In this document: piece after piece, positions 17,901 through 25,250 of the stretch
Numbering within the stretch: the stretch's first letter is position 1
Layout of the letters: each line of letters starts with the position of its first letter
Assembly (NCBI GenBank): GCA_965247435.1
Contig: OZ252019.1
Span: 4,960,001-5,024,000, forward strand
Direction of reading: 5' to 3'
From: Ilyomonas sp965247435
GTDB taxonomy: Bacteria > Bacteroidota > Bacteroidia > Chitinophagales > Chitinophagaceae
Length of the DNA stretch: 64,000 nt
Position numbers and translations under genes: made by a program
Notes under the pieces: generated by a model
What the model was told of the DNA's origin: nothing
The model's input: only the letters and a program-made list of their open reading frames with translations
Database searches by the model: none

Positions 17901-18783
17901 GGATGCCCGGAGCGGTAAACCTACCGGCGTTGTTATGAAACACGAAGACGCTGTTAGAAGCGCCGTCTTCAGCCCCGATGGCAAACAAATTCTTACCGCC
18001 AGCCGTGACTCTACCGCCCGCCTTTGGGATGCCCGGAATGGCAGGCAGACCGGTCCCGCAATGCGGCATGCAGGTATTCTCCTGAGCGCCGTTTTTAGTC
18101 CGGATGGCAAACTGATATTAACGGCAAGCGACGATAAGACTGCCCGGCTCTGGGAAGCCGGGAGCGGCAGGGAAGTTGGCCGGGCCATGAAACACGGCGG
18201 TGCGGTTAACAGCGCTGTCTTCAGCCCCGATGGCAAATGGATACTTACTGCCAGCGACGATAAAACCGTGCGTGTATGGGATGCGGCAAACAGCAAACAG
18301 GTAGGAAGGGATATGGTACACGAAGGTGCGGTTAACAGCGCTGTCTTCAGCCCCGATGGTACGGAAGTGCTTAGCGCCAGCCGCGACTCTACCGCCAGGC
18401 TCTGGAATGCAAAAAGCGGTAAACAGATCGGTCTTGCCATGAAGCAGGCAGGAGCCGTTAACAGTGCGGTGTTTAGTGCCAATGGTACACAGTTGCTTAC
18501 AGCAGGAGCCGATAAGACTGCCCGCATCTGGGATGCAGGTACTGACATGGATATACCCGGAGATTTATTTAAACTGCAGGCAAAAGCCTGTACCGGCTAC
18601 GAGCTGAATATCGAAACCGGCAAAATAGAGATCATACCGTACAAAGAGTGGGATAAGCTTAAAGAACAATACAATCAAAAAGCAAAAGAACATTATAAAA
18701 CCTGCCGGTATCGCAAACATAATTTCTGGAGTCTTTTTAACCCGGAAGATGCAGGGAAACTGGCAGCAGCGAATAATAAGTAA
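14956..18783 (+). CDS. nSTAND1 NTPase with transmembrane segment and 15 WD40 repeats
   Basis: A 1275-residue protein. It opens with the nSTAND1 signature NPFVGLRPFESNESLLFFGR; Walker A is GSSGSGKSS (Lys54), Walker B LLIDQFEEL (Asp145), and a sensor-like ITMRSDFIGD follows. A winged-helix region (ISHESLIRQWSTLNGW) precedes one membrane helix (about residues 477-497, IVGGVIVAITSVALILFFAY). From residue about 576 (base 16681) to about 1200 come 15 tandem WD40 repeats of 42 residues (126 bases), each built on VNSAVFSPDGK...LTAS.D.TARLWDA. A basic C-terminal tail follows. The architecture is that of prokaryotic NLR-like sensors: WD40 repeats recognise a trigger, the NTPase oligomerises, and a partner (here the coupled TIR protein) executes. 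Unusually, the repeats are almost identical to each other, differing mainly at a few positions. Confidence 0.93.
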   Translation: MNAIHSSNPFVGLRPFESNESLLFFGRQDQTLELLQRLHQHHFVAVVGSSGSGKSSLIRAGLVPALKAGYLVNDRDRWAIAVMKPGQNPLYNLAGAVLGQLESGPDGLRVAGLLTTIKEEGSDAILDAIRHLWKEKNTNFFLLIDQFEELFRFSIEQKEVAKRDDAIDFVNIILELSKQTTLPVYIVITMRSDFIGDCAQFYGLPEAMNQSQYLVPRLNRVQLKNTIEGPVKLYGGSISAALISKVLNDVGTVKDELPLLQHALMRVWDYEENADKSCELDLHDYELVGGIEKALSNHADEALKGMNEMETVLTKKLFQALTVIDENGRKTRRPVQVKELEEITGAGREQILSIINRFIENKRCFLVVNKAGERNGEVIDISHESLIRQWSTLNGWVDEEADSAKTYVRLSESAELYKERKKDLLMGNELQQMLEWYYTFKPGPGWAKKYSANNEENIGYLKESERAEKRSRNNRKMIVGGVIVAITSVALILFFAYQKAEIARRDAIAQREANQNQLATNYWNSSQDERAEKKLAEALHFIAEGVSISKAGSLTGNMLLDIAPFLPRCSLKNIIHHESAISTVAFSPDGKWILTADADGSVSILDAESGKQVGKKIKHTGTVNSAVFSPDGKQILTAGRDSTARVWDTEGRQIGAAMKHGGAVNSAVFSPDGKWILTASDDKAARIWDAISDVQTGRAMLHEDAVNSAVFSPDGTQVLTASDDSSARLWDAAGDMPAGPRMRHADYVNSAVFSPDGKQVLTACADGSVRIWDASSSLQTGLVIQHEDEVNSAVFSPDGKEILTASDDSTARLWDAESGVQIGPEMEHEDYVNSAVFSPGGKGIVTAGRDSAVRIWDAVPAPGVNLPMKQEGVVISALFSPDSKRVLTAGLDGTARLWYAGSGIQAGKDMKHEGILFSAVFSPDGKQVLTAGYDKTARIWDVGSGRQIGQDMKHERAVRSAVFSPDGKWILTASLDGTARLWDARSGKPTGVVMKHEDAVRSAVFSPDGKQILTASRDSTARLWDARNGRQTGPAMRHAGILLSAVFSPDGKLILTASDDKTARLWEAGSGREVGRAMKHGGAVNSAVFSPDGKWILTASDDKTVRVWDAANSKQVGRDMVHEGAVNSAVFSPDGTEVLSASRDSTARLWNAKSGKQIGLAMKQAGAVNSAVFSANGTQLLTAGADKTARIWDAGTDMDIPGDLFKLQAKACTGYELNIETGKIEIIPYKEWDKLKEQYNQKAKEHYKTCRYRKHNFWSLFNPEDAGKLAAANNK
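16681..18555 (+). repeat. Tandem 126-bp WD40-coding repeats (15 units)
   Basis: Fifteen in-frame units of 126 bases (one of 123) encode the WD40 blades of the STAND protein. Between units the core (NSAVFSPDGK ... TARLWDA) is nearly constant at protein and often DNA level, while a handful of residues vary: the 3-5 residues before SAVF, the residue after DGK, the residues after TA, and the linker after WDA. Such high internal identity points to recent duplication or gene conversion. Confidence 0.9.
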
Positions 18784-18801
18784 AACCGGTTGGGCACTTA
18801 A

Positions 18802-18927
18802 TACAGTGTAACTTAAGTTAGTTTACATATCCTGTATAGTCCGGATGTTGCGGCGCCACCCGGTAGCATGGCTATGGGCGGGCGTCCCCGCCCGCCTAAA
18901 ACTTGAAATAATTTAAGTTACACTGTA
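18802..18927. mobile_element. 126-bp MITE-like element, copy 1
   Basis: This non-coding element is bounded by terminal inverted repeats (TACAGTGTAACTTAA at the left, TTAAGTTACACTGTA at the right) and has a strong internal GC hairpin (GGGCGGG / CCCGCCC, loop CGTC). An almost identical copy of the same length lies at 54489-54614 with only two base differences. It carries no gene, so it would have to be moved by a transposase elsewhere. It lies directly after the STAND gene. Confidence 0.85.
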
Positions 18928-18942
18928 CTTAAGATAGCTGAG

Positions 18943-19596
18943 ATGGAAATGTTGACATGTTATAAACAACCTTACAGGAAACATTATCTGACAACATTAT
19001 TTGCGGCTATGAGTATTTTTACATTTGCCCAGACTTACCAAAGGCAGACAAACGAAAGTGCAGAGGTCTTTTTAAAAAGAGTATTAAAAGCGGATGAACT
19101 TGCACATCCGGCTATTGAAACAAAAGAATGGTATTCTGCAAAAAAAGTATTGTTTGCTTTCATCAACGACAATATTACTTCATTTATCAGCAAGGACAGA
19201 CCTGACCCTGACGAAGATGTGATAGGCTATGTGTTTATTCCCATTGGCAGCAATCAATACCAAAGAGAATTGATTGACACTTTTAAAGAAGAAGGAGCTA
19301 TGGCTCACATTGAAACAGCCTTTTTTGTAAACGCAGATACAGACGAGGAAAGAGAAATAGCAGTAATGGTGAGTTGGCGACAATTGCATAAGGGGCTTTC
19401 CACAGACGGTTATTTATATGACACCTATTTGTATGAAAATCCTAACCCTCATTTACTTTCCGACAAACTAATACGACTGAAACACTTTGATTATAAGTTC
19501 TCTTGTGAAGAGGGAAGTTTTGACGGTAAAGAAAAAAAAGCTAAGTACAAAAGTGCAAGCTCTATCAGAATTGCATTGAAACAAATGGGATATTAA
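18943..19596 (+). CDS. Hypothetical exported protein, 217 aa
   Basis: I do not recognise this protein. It has a possible signal sequence (HYLTTLFAAMSIFTFAQ) if translation begins at one of the early Met codons; the first (MEMLTC) leaves an unusually long, basic n-region, so a later start is possible. The mature part is acidic and soluble (DRPDPDEDVIGYVFIPIGSN; VNADTDEEREIAVMVSWRQL) and ends KSASSIRIALKQMGY. Base composition is more A+T rich than the neighbouring STAND gene. It stands just after the MITE-like element and 159 bases behind the STAND gene, so it could be a passenger of the defence locus, but no function is implied. Confidence 0.7.
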   Translation: MEMLTCYKQPYRKHYLTTLFAAMSIFTFAQTYQRQTNESAEVFLKRVLKADELAHPAIETKEWYSAKKVLFAFINDNITSFISKDRPDPDEDVIGYVFIPIGSNQYQRELIDTFKEEGAMAHIETAFFVNADTDEEREIAVMVSWRQLHKGLSTDGYLYDTYLYENPNPHLLSDKLIRLKHFDYKFSCEEGSFDGKEKKAKYKSASSIRIALKQMGY

Positions 19597-19793
19597 GACT
19601 GCTTATAATAGTTGCCGGCTAAAATAGCGGCTGATTTAAGCCAGTCATCAACATAAATTTTATTGAACGATATAACTGTATTCGGGCTTGGCAGAATGCT
19701 ATTGCCGCTACTTCGGCAGGCAATAAGCCGGATGCTTACCGTTACACAAAATATAATCGGTACTCATCACTGCCGGGTTATATTGGTTAAAAA

Positions 19794-21020
19794 TTATCTG
19801 GTTCCTTCCATACTGGTGAGATAGTCCTTGGCTGGTATGGAGAGCTGCAGCTTTACTTTGTTTAACCGGTCGCCTATCGTTAAGCTTAACAGTTCGCCTT
19901 CTTTTACATTTAATGCTCTTGTTGTTAATACAATCGTTTCTTCAGAACCCGCCGCCATAACCGGGAAACTTGTTCTTAAACCACGGGAAGGATAACTCGT
20001 AATAAAACAGGGAAAGGCATTATAGGCTATGCCCGAATCGCGGTACCATTTTACATTCATCGGTCCTACAAGGTAATCGCCATCGCTTTTATTCTCGATA
20101 AGGATTCGCATATAACAATTGGCGCCGCTGAAATAAATGCCCTGCAATGCAAAGCTGATATGGTTAACGGTATTGGAATATCGTGCTGTTTTAGGTTGTT
20201 CCTTTAAAATCAAATAACTCACCCGTGCGTTTTCCAGCGTATCGCGGTCAATAAAATAATCACCGGCGAGGTATTGCCCTTCGGGCGGCGCTTCAAAATT
20301 AAAAGAGGGCCCGTATTTCAACCACAACTCTGTATGGGTATAAAATTTTGGAAGCGCTGCTATGGAGTCCGCTATTTTCTTTTTTCTTTCGGCGGTCTGC
20401 CCGTCTGCTGCTTCCTGTGCCGGCGTAGAATCGTGCAGCGCGTTCCTTATTTTTTTTGCTTTGGCGGCATCGGCGCTCGCTTTGGCAAGCCGGGCGTTTT
20501 CGATGGCTTTCGCTTTGGCCGCTTTTGCAGCAGCCGCCTTAGCCTGTTGGGCACGCTCGTCTTCCTCAGCAATAGTGCTTGTATTGTCCGGCGCTTCCTG
20601 CTGGTCGGGAATAATACTGGTTTTGACACCCTGGTTAAGCTCGTCCACTTTTTTCTTTAGCTTCTTTAAATCCGAAAAATCGTAAACCAGGCTTACCCGG
20701 TTAAAATCTATGGCAGGAAGGCAAACCACTGTAAACGAGTGTACCCGGTTGCCTTCGGTAACGGTAAGCTTTGTAGTGATGGCCGTATCGCCGACGGTTT
20801 TTATTACCAGCTCGTTGTCATTAGCCTGTTCCTGGCAGATATAGCTGTTTTTGCTTTTAATGTCATGCTGCGTAATCTGCGAGTTGAATTTTAAAAGAGT
20901 AAGCTCTAAAGGAGAAACCCCTATCTGCATGTTTGTAATATTCTGGCTATGCGTTATCAGGGTTGTACTAACACACAAAAACAAAATACAGCGTTGTTTA
21001 AGAAAAGCCGGGCACTGCAT
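19794..21020 (-). CDS. Exported protein resembling conjugative-transposon TraN (remote), 408 aa
   Basis: Started at MQCPAFLKQRCILFLCVSTT, which gives a signal peptide; upstream Met codons run into a dispersed repeat and are rejected. Residues about 25-110 form a beta domain (LTLLKFNSQITQHDIKSKNS). A long Ala/Lys/Glu-rich linker follows (EEDERAQQAKAAAAKAAKA), probably helical. The C-terminal beta domain (ISFALQGIYFSGANCYMRIL, VMAAGSEETIVLTTRALNV) resembles the Ig-like fold of TraN/DUF4138. The two-domain layout is reminiscent of TraN, but no other tra genes are nearby and a linker of this kind is unusual, so the assignment is tentative. Confidence 0.6.
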   Translation of the reverse strand: MQCPAFLKQRCILFLCVSTTLITHSQNITNMQIGVSPLELTLLKFNSQITQHDIKSKNSYICQEQANDNELVIKTVGDTAITTKLTVTEGNRVHSFTVVCLPAIDFNRVSLVYDFSDLKKLKKKVDELNQGVKTSIIPDQQEAPDNTSTIAEEDERAQQAKAAAAKAAKAKAIENARLAKASADAAKAKKIRNALHDSTPAQEAADGQTAERKKKIADSIAALPKFYTHTELWLKYGPSFNFEAPPEGQYLAGDYFIDRDTLENARVSYLILKEQPKTARYSNTVNHISFALQGIYFSGANCYMRILIENKSDGDYLVGPMNVKWYRDSGIAYNAFPCFITSYPSRGLRTSFPVMAAGSEETIVLTTRALNVKEGELLSLTIGDRLNKVKLQLSIPAKDYLTSMEGTR

Positions 21021-21105
21021 AGGTGCTTTTTTTATAGGAAGAGTTATATAAAGTAAGTTAAGTAATCGGTCAAAATTATCTGCCACTTCCTGCCAGTTAT
21101 CTATC

Positions 21106-21226
21106 GTTCTTTTTTGTGGAAATGGAAACGAAAAAGCTACAAGGAAACGATATATAGCACGTTTCCCCCAAAACACCCTGATGTAGCTTTTGCATTGCTG
21201 TGAATCGGACAGCAGTAATGCTACAT
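21106..21226. repeat. Dispersed structured repeat, copy 1
   Basis: About 121 bases that reappear in the same orientation at 29745-29869. The element contains two stem-loops: GGAAACG...CGTTTCC and a longer one closed by GATGTAGC / GCTACATC with an inner GCTGT / ACAGC stem. No coding content is apparent. It lies upstream of the TraN-like gene, in the divergent intergenic space before the MFS gene. The rest of that space (21227-21500) is A+T rich and shows no gene. Confidence 0.8.
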
Positions 21227-21500
21227 CAAATCGAATAATAATAATTTATTTAAGTCTATCTGATTTTAAAAATATACTTAAAAAAGAAATACGCTGAACT
21301 AATCAGAAGCAAACTACGGAAAGACCTATGAAAAAAAAATTTTAAAATGGCGGCAGCAATAATTTATCGGAGTGTACCTGCCTGTTATGCTTACAATGAG
21401 TTGTAGCCCTGCCGGGATTTTTCCGGATGCAACGCTCATCAGTTGTTAGTAAATCAATGCTGCCAAACGGCTGCTTTCCTTTTATTTTTACACCTTAGCT

Positions 21501-22712
21501 ATGCTTACTGCCACGCGCCAGTTATACAAAAATGCCTACACGGGCTTATCACTGCATACATGGTACTTATCGGCGGTAATGCTCATTAACCGCAGCGGTA
21601 CCATGGTCGTGCCTTTTATGACGATCTATTGCACGCAGGCGCTGCACTTCAGCATTACGCAGGCGGGCTTTGTAATGGGGCTGTTTGGCCTGGGCGCTAT
21701 TGTGGGTGCATTTGTTGGCGGCAAAATTACCGACAAGCTTGGCTTTTATCCGTTACAGGTAGCGGCCCTGCTGCTGGGCGGTATCATGTTTATCGTTACG
21801 GGCTATTTGCATACATACGGCTCGTTGTGCATCGGCACTTTTATTTTAAGTACCTGCAACGAATCTTTCCGGCCGGCCAATGCAACGGCAGTAGCGCATT
21901 ACAGCAATCCGGCCAACCGCACCCGGTCGTACTCGCTCAACCGGCTGGCGGTAAACTTAGGCTGGGCGGTGGGCGGCGCGGTAGGCGGCTTTATTGCCGG
22001 CGTTAGTTACCATTTACTGTTTTGGGTAGATGGCTGCACCAATATTGTTGCGGCATTGTTATTATTAAAATTATTGCCGTATGTAAAGAGCGGCTCCCGC
22101 CACAACCGTACAAAAGAGGCGGTTGTTACGCAATCGGCTTATAAAGACAAGACATACCTGCTGTTTATTGCGCTAACTATTTTATTAGGCTACAGCTTCT
22201 TTCACCTGTTTACCATACAACCGGTTTTTTATAAAATGCAGTGGCATTTATCCGTGCAGTTTGTGGGTGTACTCATGGCTGTTAATGGGTTGCTTATTGT
22301 GTTTATCGAAATGATACTGGTGTACTCGCTCGAAGGCAGCAAGCCGTCCACTTCTTTTATACGTGCGGGTGTACTACTCATCGGCCTTTCGTATGCGGTG
22401 CTTAACCTGCTGCCGCCGGCTGCGTGGGTAGCCGTCGTATCTATACTGCTAAGTACGATGGGTGAAATTTTGGCCATGCCTTTTATGAATGCATTATGGG
22501 TAAGCCGCACCACTGAAGCCAACCGCGGACAATACGCCGCTATGTACACCATTGCATGGAGCATTGCACAGATAGCGGCGCCTATACTGGGCAGCCAGGT
22601 AGCCGCGCGCAGTGGCTACAACGCTGTGTGGTGGCTGGTTGCAGGCATTTGTTTTGTTGTTGCCGCCGGCTTTACGATATTGGGTAAAAGGCTGCAGAAA
22701 GAACTACGATAA
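21501..22712 (+). CDS. MFS transporter, 403 aa
   Basis: A protein with about 12 hydrophobic segments. The first loop carries the MFS motif-A-like sequence GGKITDKLGFYPLQV between TM2 and TM3, and the second half repeats the arrangement (TMGEILAMPFMNALWVSRTT). N-terminal residues RSGTMVVPFMTIYCTQ resemble MFS drug/sugar exporters of the DHA group. The substrate is unknown. The gene stands alone; the next gene is 300 bases away. Confidence 0.88.
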   Translation: MLTATRQLYKNAYTGLSLHTWYLSAVMLINRSGTMVVPFMTIYCTQALHFSITQAGFVMGLFGLGAIVGAFVGGKITDKLGFYPLQVAALLLGGIMFIVTGYLHTYGSLCIGTFILSTCNESFRPANATAVAHYSNPANRTRSYSLNRLAVNLGWAVGGAVGGFIAGVSYHLLFWVDGCTNIVAALLLLKLLPYVKSGSRHNRTKEAVVTQSAYKDKTYLLFIALTILLGYSFFHLFTIQPVFYKMQWHLSVQFVGVLMAVNGLLIVFIEMILVYSLEGSKPSTSFIRAGVLLIGLSYAVLNLLPPAAWVAVVSILLSTMGEILAMPFMNALWVSRTTEANRGQYAAMYTIAWSIAQIAAPILGSQVAARSGYNAVWWLVAGICFVVAAGFTILGKRLQKELR

Positions 22713-23020
22713 GAGAAACATTTTCATCAGCTTTCTGAAGCCCGGGGGAAACAGGCTCTTTTTAAATCTATGTAAATGATAATAGCAATGCTGCAAACAG
22801 GTAACGCCCGCGGAGCTTGTTAAGGCAACTGTTAATTGCAAAGGTGCGCCTGCCTGCTTTGCCGTATGCATTGTATAATAAACACACGGCTATACATAAA
22901 AGCACCGGCTGCCATTGAAGAAAGAAGTGTAGCTGGCATTATAAACAAAAAAACCCGGCAGGCTTTTATCAACTTTCTTTTACATTGCAATACTTCTTTA
23001 TCAAATCAACGTTTGCGATT
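22713..23020. other. Intergenic region, no gene seen
   Basis: This 308-base stretch between the MFS gene and the GH16 gene contains only a chance ORF (22836-23024). No terminator with a T-run and no clear promoter element was found. Confidence 0.5.
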
Positions 23021-23848
23021 ATGACTATTTATCATTGCTATGCCCGGCAGTACCAGGCGCTGTTTACCTTCTTCACGGTATTGCTGTTTACTTCGTGCAG
23101 CGCGGCATCTAAAGACAAGCCGCCGGTAACCGATACCGTACCTACAACTATTCCTGCCACGTATAAGCTTGTATGGTCGGACGAATTTGATGGCAGCGCA
23201 GTAAATACCGCCGACTGGAATTTTGAAACCGGCGGCGGGGGCTGGGGCAATCACGAGCAGGAGTTTTACCAGGCGCCCAACGCTACTTTAGCAGATGGCA
23301 ACCTCGTTATTACCGGCAAAAAAGAAGACGCAGCATCCAGCCATTATACCTCGTCGAGAATGACTACGCAGGGCAGGCATGAATTTTTGTATGGTAAAAT
23401 AGAAGCGCGCATTAAAATACCGGTAGGACAAGGCATCTGGCCGGCCTTCTGGATGCTGGGCGCCGATATTAATACGGTAAGCTGGCCGGCCTGCGGCGAA
23501 ACGGATATAATGGAGCACATCAACGCCGATAGCCTGCTGTATGGCACGCTGCACTGGGATAACAACGGGCATCAGCAAAGCGGTAATTCTGTTACTTATA
23601 TGCCTTCTCAATATCATGTGTATGCAGTAGAATGGGATGCAACTTCTATCCGCTGGCTACTCGATAGCGTGGAGTATCACAAAGTGAATATTTATAACAA
23701 TGCAAACAGCACCGACGAATGTCATAAGCCCTTTTTTATCCTGCTGAACCTTGCGCTCGGCGGCGACTGGCCGGGGCAAACTATTGACGACAGCAAGCTG
23801 CCGGCGCTTATGTATGTAGATTATGTGCGGGTATATCAGAAAAAATAA
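23021..23848 (+). CDS. Glycoside hydrolase family 16 lipoprotein (beta-glucanase/laminarinase type)
   Basis: A 276-residue protein starting at MTIYHCYARQYQ; an ATG 12 codons upstream is less likely. A lipobox (FFTVLLFTSCSA) marks it as a lipoprotein. The GH16 fold is shown by YKLVWSDEFDGSAVN, FETGGGGWGNHEQEFY, and the catalytic block CGETDIMEHI, with Glu160, Asp162 and Glu165 in the ExDxxE pattern. The end, ALMYVDYVRVYQK, is the usual last strand. It would cleave beta-1,3 or mixed beta-1,3/1,4-glucans at the cell surface. The following genes (DUF3472, GH18) are also exported and carbohydrate related. Confidence 0.94.
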   Translation: MTIYHCYARQYQALFTFFTVLLFTSCSAASKDKPPVTDTVPTTIPATYKLVWSDEFDGSAVNTADWNFETGGGGWGNHEQEFYQAPNATLADGNLVITGKKEDAASSHYTSSRMTTQGRHEFLYGKIEARIKIPVGQGIWPAFWMLGADINTVSWPACGETDIMEHINADSLLYGTLHWDNNGHQQSGNSVTYMPSQYHVYAVEWDATSIRWLLDSVEYHKVNIYNNANSTDECHKPFFILLNLALGGDWPGQTIDDSKLPALMYVDYVRVYQKK

Positions 23849-23950
23849 AATATAGCATCCCGTAAAGCAGAGCCGTCGTTTTATTTCAGCCTGCTTAGCG
23901 CATTGCCCTTATAATACATTCAATGTAGTTTTATAATAACCTGTTGAAGC

Positions 23951-25237
23951 ATGCGCATCGCAATACTGCATTGGCTGTTATTTGTCTGCTCCTGCATAGG
24001 CACCGGCACTGCAGCAGCACAAACAGAACTGCGCATCCCGCTGGCAGGTAATTGTTTCCTTACTTCCGCAAACCCAACGCCAGACAGCATTTCAGGCGAA
24101 GGCATCACCAACTGGAGAGGCACCGCGAGTGAGTTTACTATCTATTTTCAAACAGATTCAACATGCACTGTTGCAGCAGGATTAGAGCTAAGTGCTGCTA
24201 ATAACAGCGCTATAAGCATCACCATCAACAACAAAAATTATCCGCTGAAAATTAGCGGAAGCAGGCTGCAGGAAATATTGCTGCAAAAGACTTTTACGCT
24301 GCAGCGAGGCTATACAAAAATTGTCTTGAAAGGTTTGCAAAAAAGCGGCGAACAGTTTCCTTTTATAAAGAACCTGGTTATAAAAACGGCCGCGCCGGCA
24401 AGTGCTTTTCATTTTGTGAAAGAAGATTCGGGCAACCGTTTTTACTGGGGGCGGAGAGGACCTTCGCTGCATCTTTCTTACGAAGCGCCGGCAGATAAAA
24501 ATATAGCGTGGTTTTACAGCGAACTGACGGTTCCGGAAGGCGGCGATGCCATTGGTTCTTACTTTATGGCCAACGGTTTTAAAGAAGGCTATTTTGGTAT
24601 GCAGGTTAATGATACAAATGAAAGAAGGATCCTGTTTTCGCTGTGGAGCGCTTACAGCACCGACGACCCTGCCGCCATTCCGGATGAGGAGAAGATTATT
24701 GTACTGCAAAAAGGAGCAGGCGTACACACGGGCGAGTTTGGCAATGAAGGCGCGGGCGGGCAAAGCTATCTCCGCTACCCCTGGAGCGCGGGTAACACAT
24801 ATCGTTTTCTTGTACACGCGGCGCCGGATACTACAGGTGGCACGGTTTACACTGCTTACTTTTTTGCGCCTGAAGAAAACACGTGGCGGCTGATCGCATC
24901 CTTCCGGCGGCCGAAGACTACTGCTTACTTAACGCGGCTGCATTCGTTTATCGAAAATTTTATAGACACCAATGGCTTTCTCACCCGTTATTGCCTGTAC
25001 GGAAACCAATGGGCGGTGGATACCGATGGCAACTGGCACGAACTTACCAAAGCATACCTTACCGGCGATGATATTGCCGGTGTGCAGTACCGGGTGGATT
25101 ATAAAGGCGGCAGCGATAAGAGCGTTTTCTTTTTGCAGAATGGCGGCTTCCTTAATAACTATACTCCGCTGAAACAAACTTTTACAAGGGCTGCCAGCAA
25201 CAAACATCCGGAAATAGACTTTAACCATTTACCATAA
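23951..25237 (+). CDS. Exported DUF5077-DUF3472 protein
   Basis: A 428-residue protein with a signal peptide (MRIAILHWLLFVCSCIGTGTA; the Cys residues could also allow lipidation). The N-terminal domain (about 25-140) resembles DUF5077. The central and C-terminal region matches DUF3472: FYSELTVPEGGDAIGSYFMA, GYFGMQVNDTNERRILFSLW, AGGQSYLRYPWSAGNTYRF. The molecular function is unknown, but the family is frequently encoded beside glycan-degrading enzymes in Bacteroidota, as here between GH16 and GH18. The start of the GH18 gene is 13 bases after its stop, so these two are likely one transcript. Confidence 0.88.
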   Translation: MRIAILHWLLFVCSCIGTGTAAAQTELRIPLAGNCFLTSANPTPDSISGEGITNWRGTASEFTIYFQTDSTCTVAAGLELSAANNSAISITINNKNYPLKISGSRLQEILLQKTFTLQRGYTKIVLKGLQKSGEQFPFIKNLVIKTAAPASAFHFVKEDSGNRFYWGRRGPSLHLSYEAPADKNIAWFYSELTVPEGGDAIGSYFMANGFKEGYFGMQVNDTNERRILFSLWSAYSTDDPAAIPDEEKIIVLQKGAGVHTGEFGNEGAGGQSYLRYPWSAGNTYRFLVHAAPDTTGGTVYTAYFFAPEENTWRLIASFRRPKTTAYLTRLHSFIENFIDTNGFLTRYCLYGNQWAVDTDGNWHELTKAYLTGDDIAGVQYRVDYKGGSDKSVFFLQNGGFLNNYTPLKQTFTRAASNKHPEIDFNHLP

Positions 25238-25250
25238 GCGTTATAAATTC

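Noticed and set aside
16518..18548. Several minus-strand ORFs under the WD40 region (e.g. SLAVSIHLPSGLKTALLTA)
   Set aside because: They are shadows of the tandem WD40-coding repeats in the antisense frame and have no independent support.
19794..21020. Conjugative element around the TraN-like gene
   Set aside because: No other tra genes, relaxase or integrase lie nearby.
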